64,000 nt of DNA from Aspergillus flavus (Eukaryota > Ascomycota > Eurotiomycetes > Eurotiales > Aspergillaceae). The stretch's first letter is position 1, and every line of letters begins with the position of its first letter. The stretch spans positions 3,410,001 to 3,474,000 of the forward strand of contig NC_092409.1 in NCBI RefSeq assembly GCF_009017415.1. Reading direction: 5' to 3'. The notes below the pieces were generated by a model that was not told the DNA's origin, searched no databases, and saw only the letters and a program-made list of their open reading frames with translations. The translations under genes were made by a program, and so were the position numbers. Shown here piece after piece: positions 1 through 9,822 of this stretch.

Positions 1-179
1 AAAGCAATATCCGCTCCCCCTTAACGTTATTTATAACTTGTCTTTCCCTTCTCCAGCGTTCACCCTTTTCCTTTCCTTCTTCATCCGTCACCATTCTTCT
101 CTTATTCCGGCCACCAACTCTTTAGCATAGTTTCTATCATTAGATTAGAGTGTGAGAAGAGGTCTCACCAATCGTCACC
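1..179 (+). promoter_or_regulatory. Promoter/leader of the choline sulfatase gene
   Basis: This is a pyrimidine-rich non-coding stretch directly upstream of the sulfatase ATG at 180. The ATG sits in a good fungal context (caccATGGC). The promoter probably continues beyond the left edge. No specific operator was recognised. Confidence 0.5.
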
Positions 180-1993
180 ATGGCTACCAAGAAGCCCAAC
201 ATCCTCTACATCATGGCTGACCAGATGGCTGCCCCCCTTCTGGCCTTCCATGACAAGGATTCTCCCATCAAGACCCCCAACCTGAACCGGTTGGCGGATG
301 AGGGTGTGGTCTTCGACTCAGCCTACTGTAACTCTCCGCTATGTGCGCCGTCCCGTTTCGTCATGGTGACCGGCCAATTGCCCTCCAAGATTGGAGCCTA
401 CGATAACGCTGCCGACTTACCCGCTGATATCCCCACTTATGCCCATTATCTGCGCCGGGAGGGCTATCACACCGCTCTGGCTGGAAAGATGCATTTCTGT
501 GGGCCCGACCAGCTGCACGGTTATGAGCAGCGTCTGACGAGCGACATCTACCCCGGTGACTATGGCTGGTCTGTCAATTGGGATGAGCCGGTAAGTTGCA
601 TTCCGAGTAGTTCGAATCCAAGGAGATCTCTGATCGTGTGTAGGAAATCCGTCTCGATTATTATCACAACATGTCCTCTGTTATGGACGCGGGTCCTGTT
701 GTGCGGACCAACCAGCTTGACTTTGATGAAGAAGTTATATATAAATCCACCCAGTATCTCTACAACCATGTCCGACAGCGTGGTGATCAGCCATTCTGTC
801 TGACGGTGTCTATGACTCACCCTCATGACCCTTACGCCATGACCAAAGAATTCTGGGACCTGTATGAAGGTGTTGACATTCCTTTGCCGAAGAACGGTGA
901 CATGCCACAAGACCAGCAGGATCCCCATTCGCAGCGTGTTCTGAAATGCATTGACTTGTGGGGCAAAGAAATGCCTGAAGAACGGATCAAGGCCGCTCGC
1001 CGCGCCTACTATGCCGCTTGTACCTACGTTGATACTAACGTCGGCAAACTGTTGAAGGTTCTGGACGATTGTGGCATGACTGACGACACAATCATCGTGT
1101 TTACCGGTGACCACGGAGACATGTTGGGTGAGCGCGGCCTTTGGTATAAGATGACCTGGTACGAGAATTCGGCGCGTGTGCCCATGATCGTGCATGCACC
1201 TAAGCGTTTTGCTCCGAAGCGTGTACCCCAGAATGTGTCGACAATGGACTTGTTGCCCACCTTTGTCGATCTGGTTGGCGCGCAGTTGGTTCGGGAGCTA
1301 CCCCTGGACGGTGTGTCGTTGCTTCCATACCTGACAGGCGAGGACGGCCTCAAGACCGATACCGTGTTGGGCGAGTACATGGGTGAAGGGACACAGTCCC
1401 CAGTGGTAATGATTCGCCGTGGCCGCTGGAAGTTTGTGTACTCGCTGATTGACCCACCTATGCTCTTCGATGTGAAGACAGACCCTGAAGAGAAGGTGAA
1501 CCTGGCGGCCGGTTTGCCTATTCCGGCGCAACTGAGTGCGGCCAAACATATCTCAGGATCGCAGTTGCAACCAGCGTCTTTGCCTACTCCAGCTGAGTCC
1601 CCGCGTATATCGCCTCGGCCGCAGCGTGGTGCATCGTCGGCATACCCATTCCCGAGCCCCCCACGGACTCCTAGTCCAGGCAAAGGATTGCCTGAAATGC
1701 CGACCACTACCGAGCCTGCCAAGGTCCTAGCATACTTCTTGGAAGAAGCGCAAGCCCGTTGGGACCTGGAGAGCATCACGGAAGATGTCCTGCGGTCACA
1801 GCGCCGGCGACGCCTGGTTTATTCGGCTTTGATCAAGGGTAACCCGGCCTTTTGGGACTACGAGCCGCGTATTGACCCCAGTACCCAATACGTGCGCAAC
1901 CAAGGCAAGGGTGTTTTGGACGATGTTGAATTTATTTCTCGTTGGCCCCGTGTGTTGCAGCAAGCCGCCAATGCTACGGGCACCAAGATTTGA
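180..1993 (+). CDS. Choline sulfatase (type I sulfatase family)
   Basis: Predicted to hydrolyse choline-O-sulfate to choline and sulfate, a sulfur and osmolyte reserve in fungi. Exons are 180-590 and 644-1993, giving 586 aa; the 53-nt intron has a GTAAGT donor and phase 0. The N-terminus has the sulfatase core (NILYIMADQ). Residues 55-59 are CAPSR, the C-x-P-S-R signature whose Cys55 is oxidised to formylglycine; the position matches bacterial BetC enzymes. A metal-site motif FTGDHGDMLGE and the C-terminal choline-sulfatase block ARWDLESITEDV are present. An odd feature is an in-frame Pro/Ser-rich insertion of about 65 residues (nt about 1515-1710) just before that C-terminal block. No good splice pair removes it, so I kept it as coding. 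The next gene downstream is a nitrilase on the same strand. Confidence 0.93.
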
Positions 1994-2526
1994 ATCTGAC
2001 CTGAACAAAAGGCATGAGGGAAGAAAAAATAAGGATCCGAAAAATAATGTTCTTCAGTATCTCGGCATATCTTTACGTTTATTTATTTTTGTTTTTGACT
2101 TTTGGATTCAAATTTGTTCCGACGAACTTCATTTTCTGATGATTTAGTTAGCGAGGCGCTATACCCGGCATTGTTTGCATTCCCAGCGTTTGCTCGAGTC
2201 TAAGTCTACCTATCGATTGGTGAATGCTTTATTGTTATCGGGATCTCCGGCAGATTGGTACGGCAGTGCTGTACATAGGAATATAGGAGAGCTGCCTGCG
2301 TGTATGATAGACCAGAATGACAGACAGAATGAATGTAAAGAAATATAATCATCATCCGGAGATAAAATCCGTGGTAAACGTGGAGAGAGAAGCGGGTCTC
2401 TTACGAATCTCCGTGACTCACCCGGCGATTGGTTCGGCTTTCCGGGATTTGATATTCATCTTTTAAATTCCCCACATCCATTCTTCAACCACCACCAGAG
2501 CAAACAGTCTCTTCCAGTTACCAAAC
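1994..2526. other. Intergenic, sulfatase 3' region and nitrilase promoter
   Basis: AT-rich 3' flank of the sulfatase followed by the nitrilase promoter. I see no ORF, RNA gene or repeat of note here. Confidence 0.5.
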
Positions 2527-3758
2527 ATGCCGTCCAAGATCACTGTAGGCGTTGCCCAAGCACGCACCCACAACACTGTCACGGAGACTCTCTCCGCCCT
2601 CAACCGCATCACCCGTGATGCCGCCTCCCGCGGCGTCCATCTGCTCCTCTTCCCCGAGGCCTATCTAGGCGGATACCCACGTACCTGCAACTTTGGCACT
2701 GCCATTGGCGCACGTCAACCTCACGGACGGGAACAGTTCCTGAATTACTTCCACTCTGCAGTTGATCTCGGGGATACCCCCACTGGAGCGGGTGACGACT
2801 GGGTACAGAGGAAGTTGCCCGTCGCAGAGGGCAAGAACCATCGCGGAGACGGCACGAGAGAGACTCTTGAACGGATTGCAAATGAAACAGGCGTCTTCAT
2901 CGTCGTGGGTGTTATCGAGAGAGCGGCGGGCAGTTTGTACTGTTCTGCGCTGTACGTCGATCCCGCGAGGGGAGTGCTGGGAAAGAGGAGGAAGGTTATG
3001 CCTGTAAGTCTTAACAGGACAGTTTCCTACCTTATTGATGCACTTACTATGCATATAATACAAAAACGCCCCGTTCAAACAAATAAATACAGAAGAAAAG
3101 ATAATTAACCCCAACCAGACAGGAACAGAACGTCTCGTCTGGGCCCAAGGTTCCCCATCAACCCTGAAGGCCGTGACGACCCATCTCAACGGTGTTCCCG
3201 TGACCATGGCAGCAGCCATCTGCTGGGAGAACTACATGCCCCTTCTCCGCCAGAGTCTGTACTCCCAGAACGTGAACATCTACTTGGCTCCTACCGCCGA
3301 CGCCCGGGACACATGGCTGCCCCTAATACGGACCGTCGCATTCGAGTCGCGGGCATATGTACTCAGCGCGAACCAGTGCGTTAGGTATAACGAATTACCG
3401 GAGTGGGTCACTGGCCAACAGGATGAGAGTAAGCCCTTTATATTAAACCACCCCGTTACGCAGAATAGGCGACTGATAAATAGAAACAGAAATCTCGACC
3501 GAATACGTCTGCCGCGGTGGTTCTTCTATCGTTGATCCCCAGGGTCAGGTTCTTGCGGGTCCTATTTGGGAGGTTTCTGCGGATGATGCGTCTGATTCTG
3601 CGGCGGGTGCTGGAGGTGATGGACTGATCATCTCGGAGATTGATGTAGAGGATTGTGAACGGGGTAGATTGGATATGGATGTGGCTGGTCATTATTCCAG
3701 GAGTGATGCGTTTAAGTTGACGGTGGAGGGGCTGGATCTCAACCCACCTCCTCTGTAA
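2527..3758 (+). CDS. Nitrilase (carbon-nitrogen hydrolase family)
   Basis: Nitrilases convert R-CN to the carboxylic acid plus ammonia. Exons are 2527-3003, 3119-3428 and 3490-3758, giving 351 aa, the usual length for true nitrilases. The catalytic triad is visible: Glu in [12 protein letters not shown], Lys in [15 protein letters not shown] (this motif is completed only across the first splice), and Cys in [11 protein letters not shown]. The C-terminal [17 protein letters not shown] block is also typical. Intron 1 is 115 nt and intron 2 is 61 nt. The gene faces a Zn2Cys6 regulator convergently and is followed within 10 kb by an amidase and oxidoreductases, suggesting a nitrile/amide pathway. 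Substrate class (aliphatic, aromatic, cyanide hydratase) cannot be decided by eye; cyanide hydratase is a related alternative. Confidence 0.93.
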
Positions 3759-3973
3759 ATGCTGAATGGTATATGGGGTGGAATTTGTGTTGATTCAGTT
3801 GCATTACTCTTTATGTATATGAAGACTATATAGTTAGAGCATAAACTTGTGTATACCCTCTGTCATATAGTCAGCCGCGACATCACCAGCAAGAATAACT
3901 CATGAGCGACTACTAGTATTGGCTAGGTAGTCAAAACCAACCATACGCATCAAGAGCGTCAATCAAAGTAAGA

Positions 3974-6036
3974 TCATAAACTCCAATCAATATCCCCCAC
4001 CCCCACCGAATCATCCATGCCAAACAGCGACATCTCAGCCTCAAACCCCAGATACTGGAAAACATCCCTCCATCCCATATCACAATCCGCCAGAACCACA
4101 TGACTCATTGACGCCTGGATATCACCAACCTTCCCCCACATCAACCGAAGTTTATTCAGACATCTCCCAACAGACAAACTGAGATGCTCATGTGCGCTTA
4201 GTACCGACACAGCCGTATTCCAGGACTCCACAACGACCGTTGCAAAGACATCAGGTCGCAGCATCGCTGCTATGAGATGCTGCATTGCAATATAGAGGAA
4301 GAAAACCCGATACCACCAGGGTATGAGGCCGGGGTTGTCTTGTTGCGAGCAGGTCTGGATCAGGGTGATGAGCTTTTGGGCGTTTGTGACGCAGAGTGTG
4401 GCGTGTGTTTGGGTGATGTGGTCGGCTAGACTTGGTTCGTTTGGCTTCTGGGGTTGGGGGTGTGGGAGACAGAAGTGGGCCATTGTGGGTCTGAGGAGTA
4501 TTATGCGTGTGTATGCAATTCTGGGGAAGAGGGATTAGTTTATGTGTACTGGCGTAAGATCTACGGAAACAGGCGGTAAGACTCACCGGAGACGGAGGAG
4601 GAATAGTCGTCGGTCGGTGGGTTCAATAATAGGTGTATGGGGCTGGAAGGGAGGAAGGCTGTTTTCTAATCTAGTTAGAGACTCGTCAATTTGTATAACG
4701 GTATAGGGCTCAGCTTGGGTTTGCATCGCCAAGTCCAGACCTTCGGCTGGATTCCTGCTGGTAGGTATTTCAGAAAGGTTGATGTAACCGGTAATTTTAG
4801 TTAATTCTTGCATTTTCTCCGAGACTGACGTGACAGCATTGCTATCGTAGTTGGGCGGGTTGCTACCGTTTCGAAGTGAGTTGGACGAGAAGGGTACTCT
4901 AGGTGCTGAGGAAGACCGTCCAAGCGACCAGGAAAGGCTTCTGGGCTGGAATTAGCAGAACGTAGGACTAAAGGTAGAGGATGATTGCTCATACCTGTCC
5001 ATAAACACGCATTGCTGCCAGACATCCGGTGTCACGTCGTTCTCTCTCTGTGGTTCGGATATCTCCCTCCCTGATCGGTCAAGCCCGATGCTCAGGGCAA
5101 TCCGGACAGCGGAACCCAAGGCCATCCATGTCTGGTGCAAGTTTGAAGTACACCGAAGATACTGTGTCATAAGGATCAGACATTGAACAGTCTCCAATGA
5201 GCCGGCTTGCCAGAGGATGACCTCCGGACGCAACAGATGCCATGCTCGAAGGAAGAAAGTTCTGCTGGCACTGTTTCGCTGTTCCGAGGGAGTTGATTCT
5301 TGCAATTGAGTGGACAAGGCGAATATAAGATTTAGTATGCATAGAATTATTTGTTCATTGCACTCTATCTCCCTACCGTCGAAGATGGCCTCATAGGTAG
5401 TCCAGAAAGATCTCTGGTCGAGCAAGGGCTCCAGAGGATCCAGACATTGCCAGTACAAATTCACCAAGTGATCGGCATGTCTGCGCGGTGGAAGGACATT
5501 GTCCGCGGGATTAGCAATGGGATTGATACTGTCTGGAATGGAGAGCAAGCCAAATAATGGAGCATCCGTCAGAGGAATAGGGCACCGCTTTTTCGGGGAC
5601 GGGAGTCCCAGTCTTGCATCAACAGCAGCTCTGACCTCGAAGGAGAATTCTCCTGGATTAACGGGGCTGTGAGCGCTTGGAGGGCTGATGGCATCTAAAT
5701 TTCCCGAATTTATTTGAGCAGATGTAGCAGGAGTCGGCAGTTGTGGGGATACTACAGCTGATGAGTGATGATGGTTGCCAGTACTGCTACGGTGGTCTGA
5801 CGCAGCGATGTAAGTACAGGTCCTCTGAAGCTCTCTTTTGCGTTGGCATCTTCCACACACTGGGAATATCAGTAAGATTGGTCGGAGGCCACCTGCTAAA
5901 AAATAAAATGTGGAGTACCTGGGCGGAGACCGTCGCATTTGACCTTGCGACGACGACAGGTCGTGCAGGCAATGACGGCCTTGTATCTTCTGGGCCGTAG
6001 GGATGAAGTCGAGGACATACGGTCACCACTGATCAT
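3974..6036 (-). CDS. Zn2Cys6 transcription factor with fungal_trans domain
   Basis: Nuclear regulator, probably of the surrounding metabolic genes (inference). Exons on the minus strand are 6018 or 6036 to 5919, 5859-4995, 4940-4587 and 4520-3974. The zinc cluster is split by a 59-nt intron: exon 1 encodes ACTTCRRRKVKCDGLRP and exon 2 continues VCGRCQRKRELQRTCTY, giving C-x2-C-x6-C then C-x2-C-x6-C-like spacing. The middle region (around LVNLYWQCLDPLEPLLDQRSFW) matches the fungal-specific transcription factor domain. Two in-frame ATGs exist, at 6036 and 6018; a stop lies two codons upstream of the first. The product is 621 or 627 aa. Intron phases agree at all three junctions (59, 54 and 66 nt). 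It is convergent with the nitrilase and divergent from the cupin gene. Confidence 0.88.
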
Positions 6037-6429
6037 GCCTCAGCAATGCAACGATCGAAATAGGCAGAGGACCCCTTGACCATCAGGAACGGACGTCAGC
6101 GGAGAGATGCGCTATGCAGCTTCCACGCACTCTGGGAATAACATCACATCCTCTGGAGACAGCCAATCATGGGCCATTCCGAGCGATCTCGGGTTGGTCA
6201 TTGACAGGCCATCTTCTAGTATAGTCATTGACCTTGATAATGCAGACACTCAAGGCATCAAATTCCTTTAGTTGCATGTGAATCCCGATGCGAAACCCCT
6301 GGTATCCCGAGCTTCTAAAAGATACTCAGTTTCGTTCCCCCTATATATGTCTATATCACCCACTACACACCTCCACCTAAGCAGCATCAACATATTTCCC
6401 AGTGAAACCAAATCCCACCCAAATCAACC
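6037..6429. promoter_or_regulatory. Divergent promoter between Zn2Cys6 regulator and cupin gene
   Basis: A 393-bp shared upstream region between a regulator and a divergently transcribed cupin gene, the usual arrangement for co-regulated fungal clusters. No ORF with coding character was seen on the regulator side. I could not define an operator. Confidence 0.4.
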
Positions 6430-6960
6430 ATGCCCGAAAACACTCTCCCCAACCCAAACCGCTACATCACCACCAACAACGACGATGGCACATCCATCTT
6501 CACGCAGACCATCCCCGAATCCCTCCCCGTGGTAAACAACCTCAACGGAGCACTCTTCCGTCTAGGCTACACCACAAACAAACCCCCGGTGGAACTCACC
6601 AACAACACCGACCTCCATCTCTACGAAACCTCTCTCCAAGAGCTTCCTCCCCTGGTCCCTCAAGGCGGCGGTGCCAATGTATGGTACATTGATACGCCCC
6701 CCGAGTCAGAGAGTCCCCTGCATCGAACCGTGAGTCTGGACTTTGTCATCCAGATCACAGGCGAGATTGAACTCACGCTGTCTTCTGGTGAGACGCGGAT
6801 CGTTAAGCCGGGGGATTTGACTGTTCAGCGATCTACGTTGCATAAATGGCGGAATCCTAGTAAGACAAAGTGGTCGAGGATGGTTGGGGTTATGGCGGAG
6901 TGTCGGCCTGTTGTTACTGGGGAGGGGAGAACTCTTGGGGAGGAGTTTCCTGGGCATTGA
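6430..6960 (+). CDS. Cupin-domain protein
   Basis: Intronless, 176 aa. The C-terminal half is a single cupin barrel. The first motif is around PLHRTVSLDFVIQITGEIEL and the second around KPGDLTVQRSTLHKWRN, containing the conserved His-Thr/Asp and Gly-Asp...Gln-Arg...His-x-Trp-Arg-Asn pattern of small fungal cupin_2 proteins. The N-terminal 60 residues are more variable. Such proteins are often found in specialised-metabolite clusters as isomerases, decarboxylases or dioxygenases, but the reaction cannot be told from sequence. Upstream in-frame ORFs in other frames at 6272-6692 are shadows. It starts 393 bp from the divergent Zn2Cys6 gene and precedes the FAD/Rieske oxidoreductase. Confidence 0.85.
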   Translation: MPENTLPNPNRYITTNNDDGTSIFTQTIPESLPVVNNLNGALFRLGYTTNKPPVELTNNTDLHLYETSLQELPPLVPQGGGANVWYIDTPPESESPLHRTVSLDFVIQITGEIELTLSSGETRIVKPGDLTVQRSTLHKWRNPSKTKWSRMVGVMAECRPVVTGEGRTLGEEFPGH

Positions 6961-7496
6961 GGGGATAAGTTATCCTCAGATATAACTATTCGGTCTCTTC
7001 CAGGGATTTGGTATCTTGTTTTAGTATTGACGAAAGTAGAATGGATACGAGCATTGCCATGACGTGCATGGTATCATTCATAAGTGATTTAAATCAGCGT
7101 ATCTTTGGCCAAGCCAACGTCATCTGTGCGTCGTATTCAAGTCGTAGCCACTGGTGTACTTTTGTTATGTCCATCATGGTAGGCTATCATAGATCTTTCT
7201 TTCTATGGTTATCTAGAAAGCCGAGCTCATGTAGGTAAACATCGTCAGATAGCTATTAATCAACACTCGATTTCTTATATTTTAACCCAGAATTAAAAAA
7301 AAACAAGCAAACAATCCGATAAAAATATATCCATGAAGTTATAAAACGAAAGGTGGCAATTGTAAAGTTGAGTCGAACCAAGTTTCCAAGTTGCACGTCA
7401 CCATGATGAAGAGAACTCCCCAGCCAAAAACACCGCATAAAAGCCCATTTACCAAAGGAAGCCCGCATAAACCCTTGTATTATTTTTTTTCTAAAA
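6961..7496. other. Intergenic, no gene seen
   Basis: 536 bp of AT-rich DNA between the cupin and the FAD/Rieske gene. Short ORFs here have no family features. Confidence 0.45.
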
Positions 7497-9239
7497 ATGT
7501 TCGCGCAACATAGTAGTCGAGTACTCAGATCCCAAATACGTAGGACTAGCACAGTAGTCCTGACAACAAACTATTCCGCCCTCAAAATCACCCTCACCAC
7601 CCGCCCAATGGCAACCATCGCCCGCCCAGAACAATGGATGAATACCTCCGGGGAGACAACCCCGGTATGGGTGCATAAAATGCCCTTCTCCAAATACCCC
7701 CGGTTTGAAACCTTGTCGCACGACATCAAAACCGACGTCTGCGTTGTTGGCTCCGGAATCGCGGGTATATCTACTGCCTATGAGCTCATCACTCGCGGCA
7801 AGAAAGTGACGATGATCGAGGCCCGGAATGTGCTCTCGGGAGAGAGTGGAAGAACCAGCGGCCATTTGTCGAATGCCTTGGATGATGGCTATAGTGCGAT
7901 CGCGAAGAAGCACGGAAAGGACGGAGCCAAACTCGCGGCCGATAGTCACACCTGGGCTATTGATCGCGCGGCGGATATTGTCAAGAAGCTGAAATTGGAT
8001 TGCGAGTTTAGGTATTTGCCGGCGATTGAGATCTCGCAGTACCCTCGTGGGGACCCGAAGCATGATAAGGAGGTGGGTGTTATGCGGGAGGAAGTGGATG
8101 CTGCTTCGAAGGCTGGCTTGCATGCCTCGTTCCGTGAAGGCCTTGCCATTCAGGGGTGGGATGGGGAAATCGATCAGCGTGATGGGGCTTTGTTTACTGG
8201 GCAGGGGACGTTCCATCCGACCAAGTATATGGTTGGTATGCTGGAGTGGCTGAGGAACCATCCGAACTTCCAGTGCTTCACGCATACGCGGATGGCGTCT
8301 GTCGAAGAGAACGATCTTGTTCAAGTGCGTACGGCTAATGGCAACACGATCACGGCCAAAGATGTGGTTCAGGCGACCTGTGTTCCCATCCAGAAGCTGA
8401 GCGTCATTGCTGAAATGGAATATATGCGGACATACTGTATTGCCATCCGAGTCCCTAAGAATTATATCGAGGACTGCCTTATCTATGACCAAGCGGACGC
8501 ATACAAGTATATCCGCTTCACGGACTGCGACGAGCACGACGACTACCTGGTTATCGGCGGCTGCGATCACAAAGTGGGCCAGGATCAAGTAGAGGGTCGC
8601 TTCCAAGAGCTGGAAACATGGGTGCGGGAGCGATTCACCAAGGCCGGCTCCGTTGACTATAAATGGAGCGGCCAGATCTTTGAGCCAGTAGACTACATGG
8701 CCTTCATCGGAAAGAACCAAGGAATGAACCACACCTATGTTGTCACTGGCGATAGCGGAAACGGTCTCACCCATGGTATACTGGCAGGAAAGCTGATTGC
8801 AGACGAGATTGAAGGCGTCCAGAACCCGTGGGCAAGCCTTTACAATCCCGAGCGACTAACAAGTATCGCCAAATCACTTGGAAGCATGCTTCAGCATGAC
8901 ATACAAATCAACACCCAATACAAGCGCTACCTGCAAACCGACATTAAAGATATCGAAGATCTCGCGGTGGGAAGTGGTGGTGTACTTAACAAGGCCGACC
9001 TATCAGCACCGATGGCCGTTTACAAAGACGAGGGAGGTCAAACGCATCGCTTCAGCGCTATCTGCCCTCATATGAAAGCGGTGCTTAGTTGGAACGCCGC
9101 AGAGAAGAGCTGGGATTGTCCGGTTCACGGAAGTCGATTTAGCTGCGACGGTGTCTGCGTTGAGGGTCCAGCCAAGTCGAACCTGACGCCCTTGGATGAC
9201 TTTTCGAAAACCAAACAGCAGGAGCAAGAAGCATTGTAA
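7497..9239 (+). CDS. FAD-dependent oxidoreductase fused to a C-terminal Rieske [2Fe-2S] domain
   Basis: Intronless, 580 aa. A Rossmann FAD-binding segment VCVVGSGIAGISTAYEL (about residue 83) opens a DAO-type oxidoreductase domain, which ends near VVTGDSGNGLTHGILAG. A linker leads to a Rieske domain (about 490-570) with both cluster motifs, CPHM and CPVHGSRF. The DAO-plus-Rieske architecture is known in bacteria (YhfW-like) and fungi; substrates are unknown. The first 35 residues are rich in Arg, Ser and Thr with no acidic residue, resembling a mitochondrial presequence. An internal ATG at 7609 could give a cytosolic form. A 427-aa antisense frame (7491-8774) is a codon-bias shadow. It sits between the cupin and amidase genes on the same strand, consistent with a shared pathway. 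Confidence 0.9.
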   Translation: MFAQHSSRVLRSQIRRTSTVVLTTNYSALKITLTTRPMATIARPEQWMNTSGETTPVWVHKMPFSKYPRFETLSHDIKTDVCVVGSGIAGISTAYELITRGKKVTMIEARNVLSGESGRTSGHLSNALDDGYSAIAKKHGKDGAKLAADSHTWAIDRAADIVKKLKLDCEFRYLPAIEISQYPRGDPKHDKEVGVMREEVDAASKAGLHASFREGLAIQGWDGEIDQRDGALFTGQGTFHPTKYMVGMLEWLRNHPNFQCFTHTRMASVEENDLVQVRTANGNTITAKDVVQATCVPIQKLSVIAEMEYMRTYCIAIRVPKNYIEDCLIYDQADAYKYIRFTDCDEHDDYLVIGGCDHKVGQDQVEGRFQELETWVRERFTKAGSVDYKWSGQIFEPVDYMAFIGKNQGMNHTYVVTGDSGNGLTHGILAGKLIADEIEGVQNPWASLYNPERLTSIAKSLGSMLQHDIQINTQYKRYLQTDIKDIEDLAVGSGGVLNKADLSAPMAVYKDEGGQTHRFSAICPHMKAVLSWNAAEKSWDCPVHGSRFSCDGVCVEGPAKSNLTPLDDFSKTKQQEQEAL

Positions 9240-9822
9240 ATCTTTATCATGTACTCAGTGAGGGTGACACCTATTCACCTCATAAGCGACATTTGTTGTT
9301 CCTATCCATTCTATTTGTACTTTATCTAATCACATATTAAAGTCATACAGAGCAATAAAAGTATGTACGGTAGCAATGCGAGTACCAACGCATCGTAGAC
9401 CTCCATTCTGGGATCCATTCAGATGTAGAAGAATATCATTCAATATGGAAGGCTTCGAAAGGATACATTGTATGGAAGGGCCACTTAAAGTGGATCATTC
9501 GGACTCCTTCAAGGAACAGATCTTACCGGGTTGAGATCTTTGAAATATATTCTGAGAATGGGCAAACAGGAAACATCTTTCATACAGGTGGCATATGAAT
9601 ATTATATTATACTCACTGTCTACCATTCTAACTAATGAAAGCGCTTAGGGCAACACGACCCAGTGATCTACCGCAAATGTGGGGAAATGCAGACTAACCT
9701 CGGCTGCCAAACAACAACTTACCCCATACTTCCATTCCGTTATTTAATAACTTGCTCCCTTCTTCAAGTCACACAATTGCGCAACCAGCTAACTATATCT
9801 TAAATCGCCAAATCAGACAAAG
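9240..9822. other. Intergenic, amidase promoter region
   Basis: 583 bp between two same-strand genes. It contains no convincing ORF and no repeat that I could recognise. Confidence 0.45.

Noticed and set aside
560..1780. Antisense ORFs of 211 and 251 codons
   Set aside because: Opposite the choline sulfatase coding region and without motifs.
7491..8774. 427-codon antisense ORF
   Set aside because: It lies fully opposite the FAD/Rieske gene, has no family motif and reflects the codon bias of the real gene.
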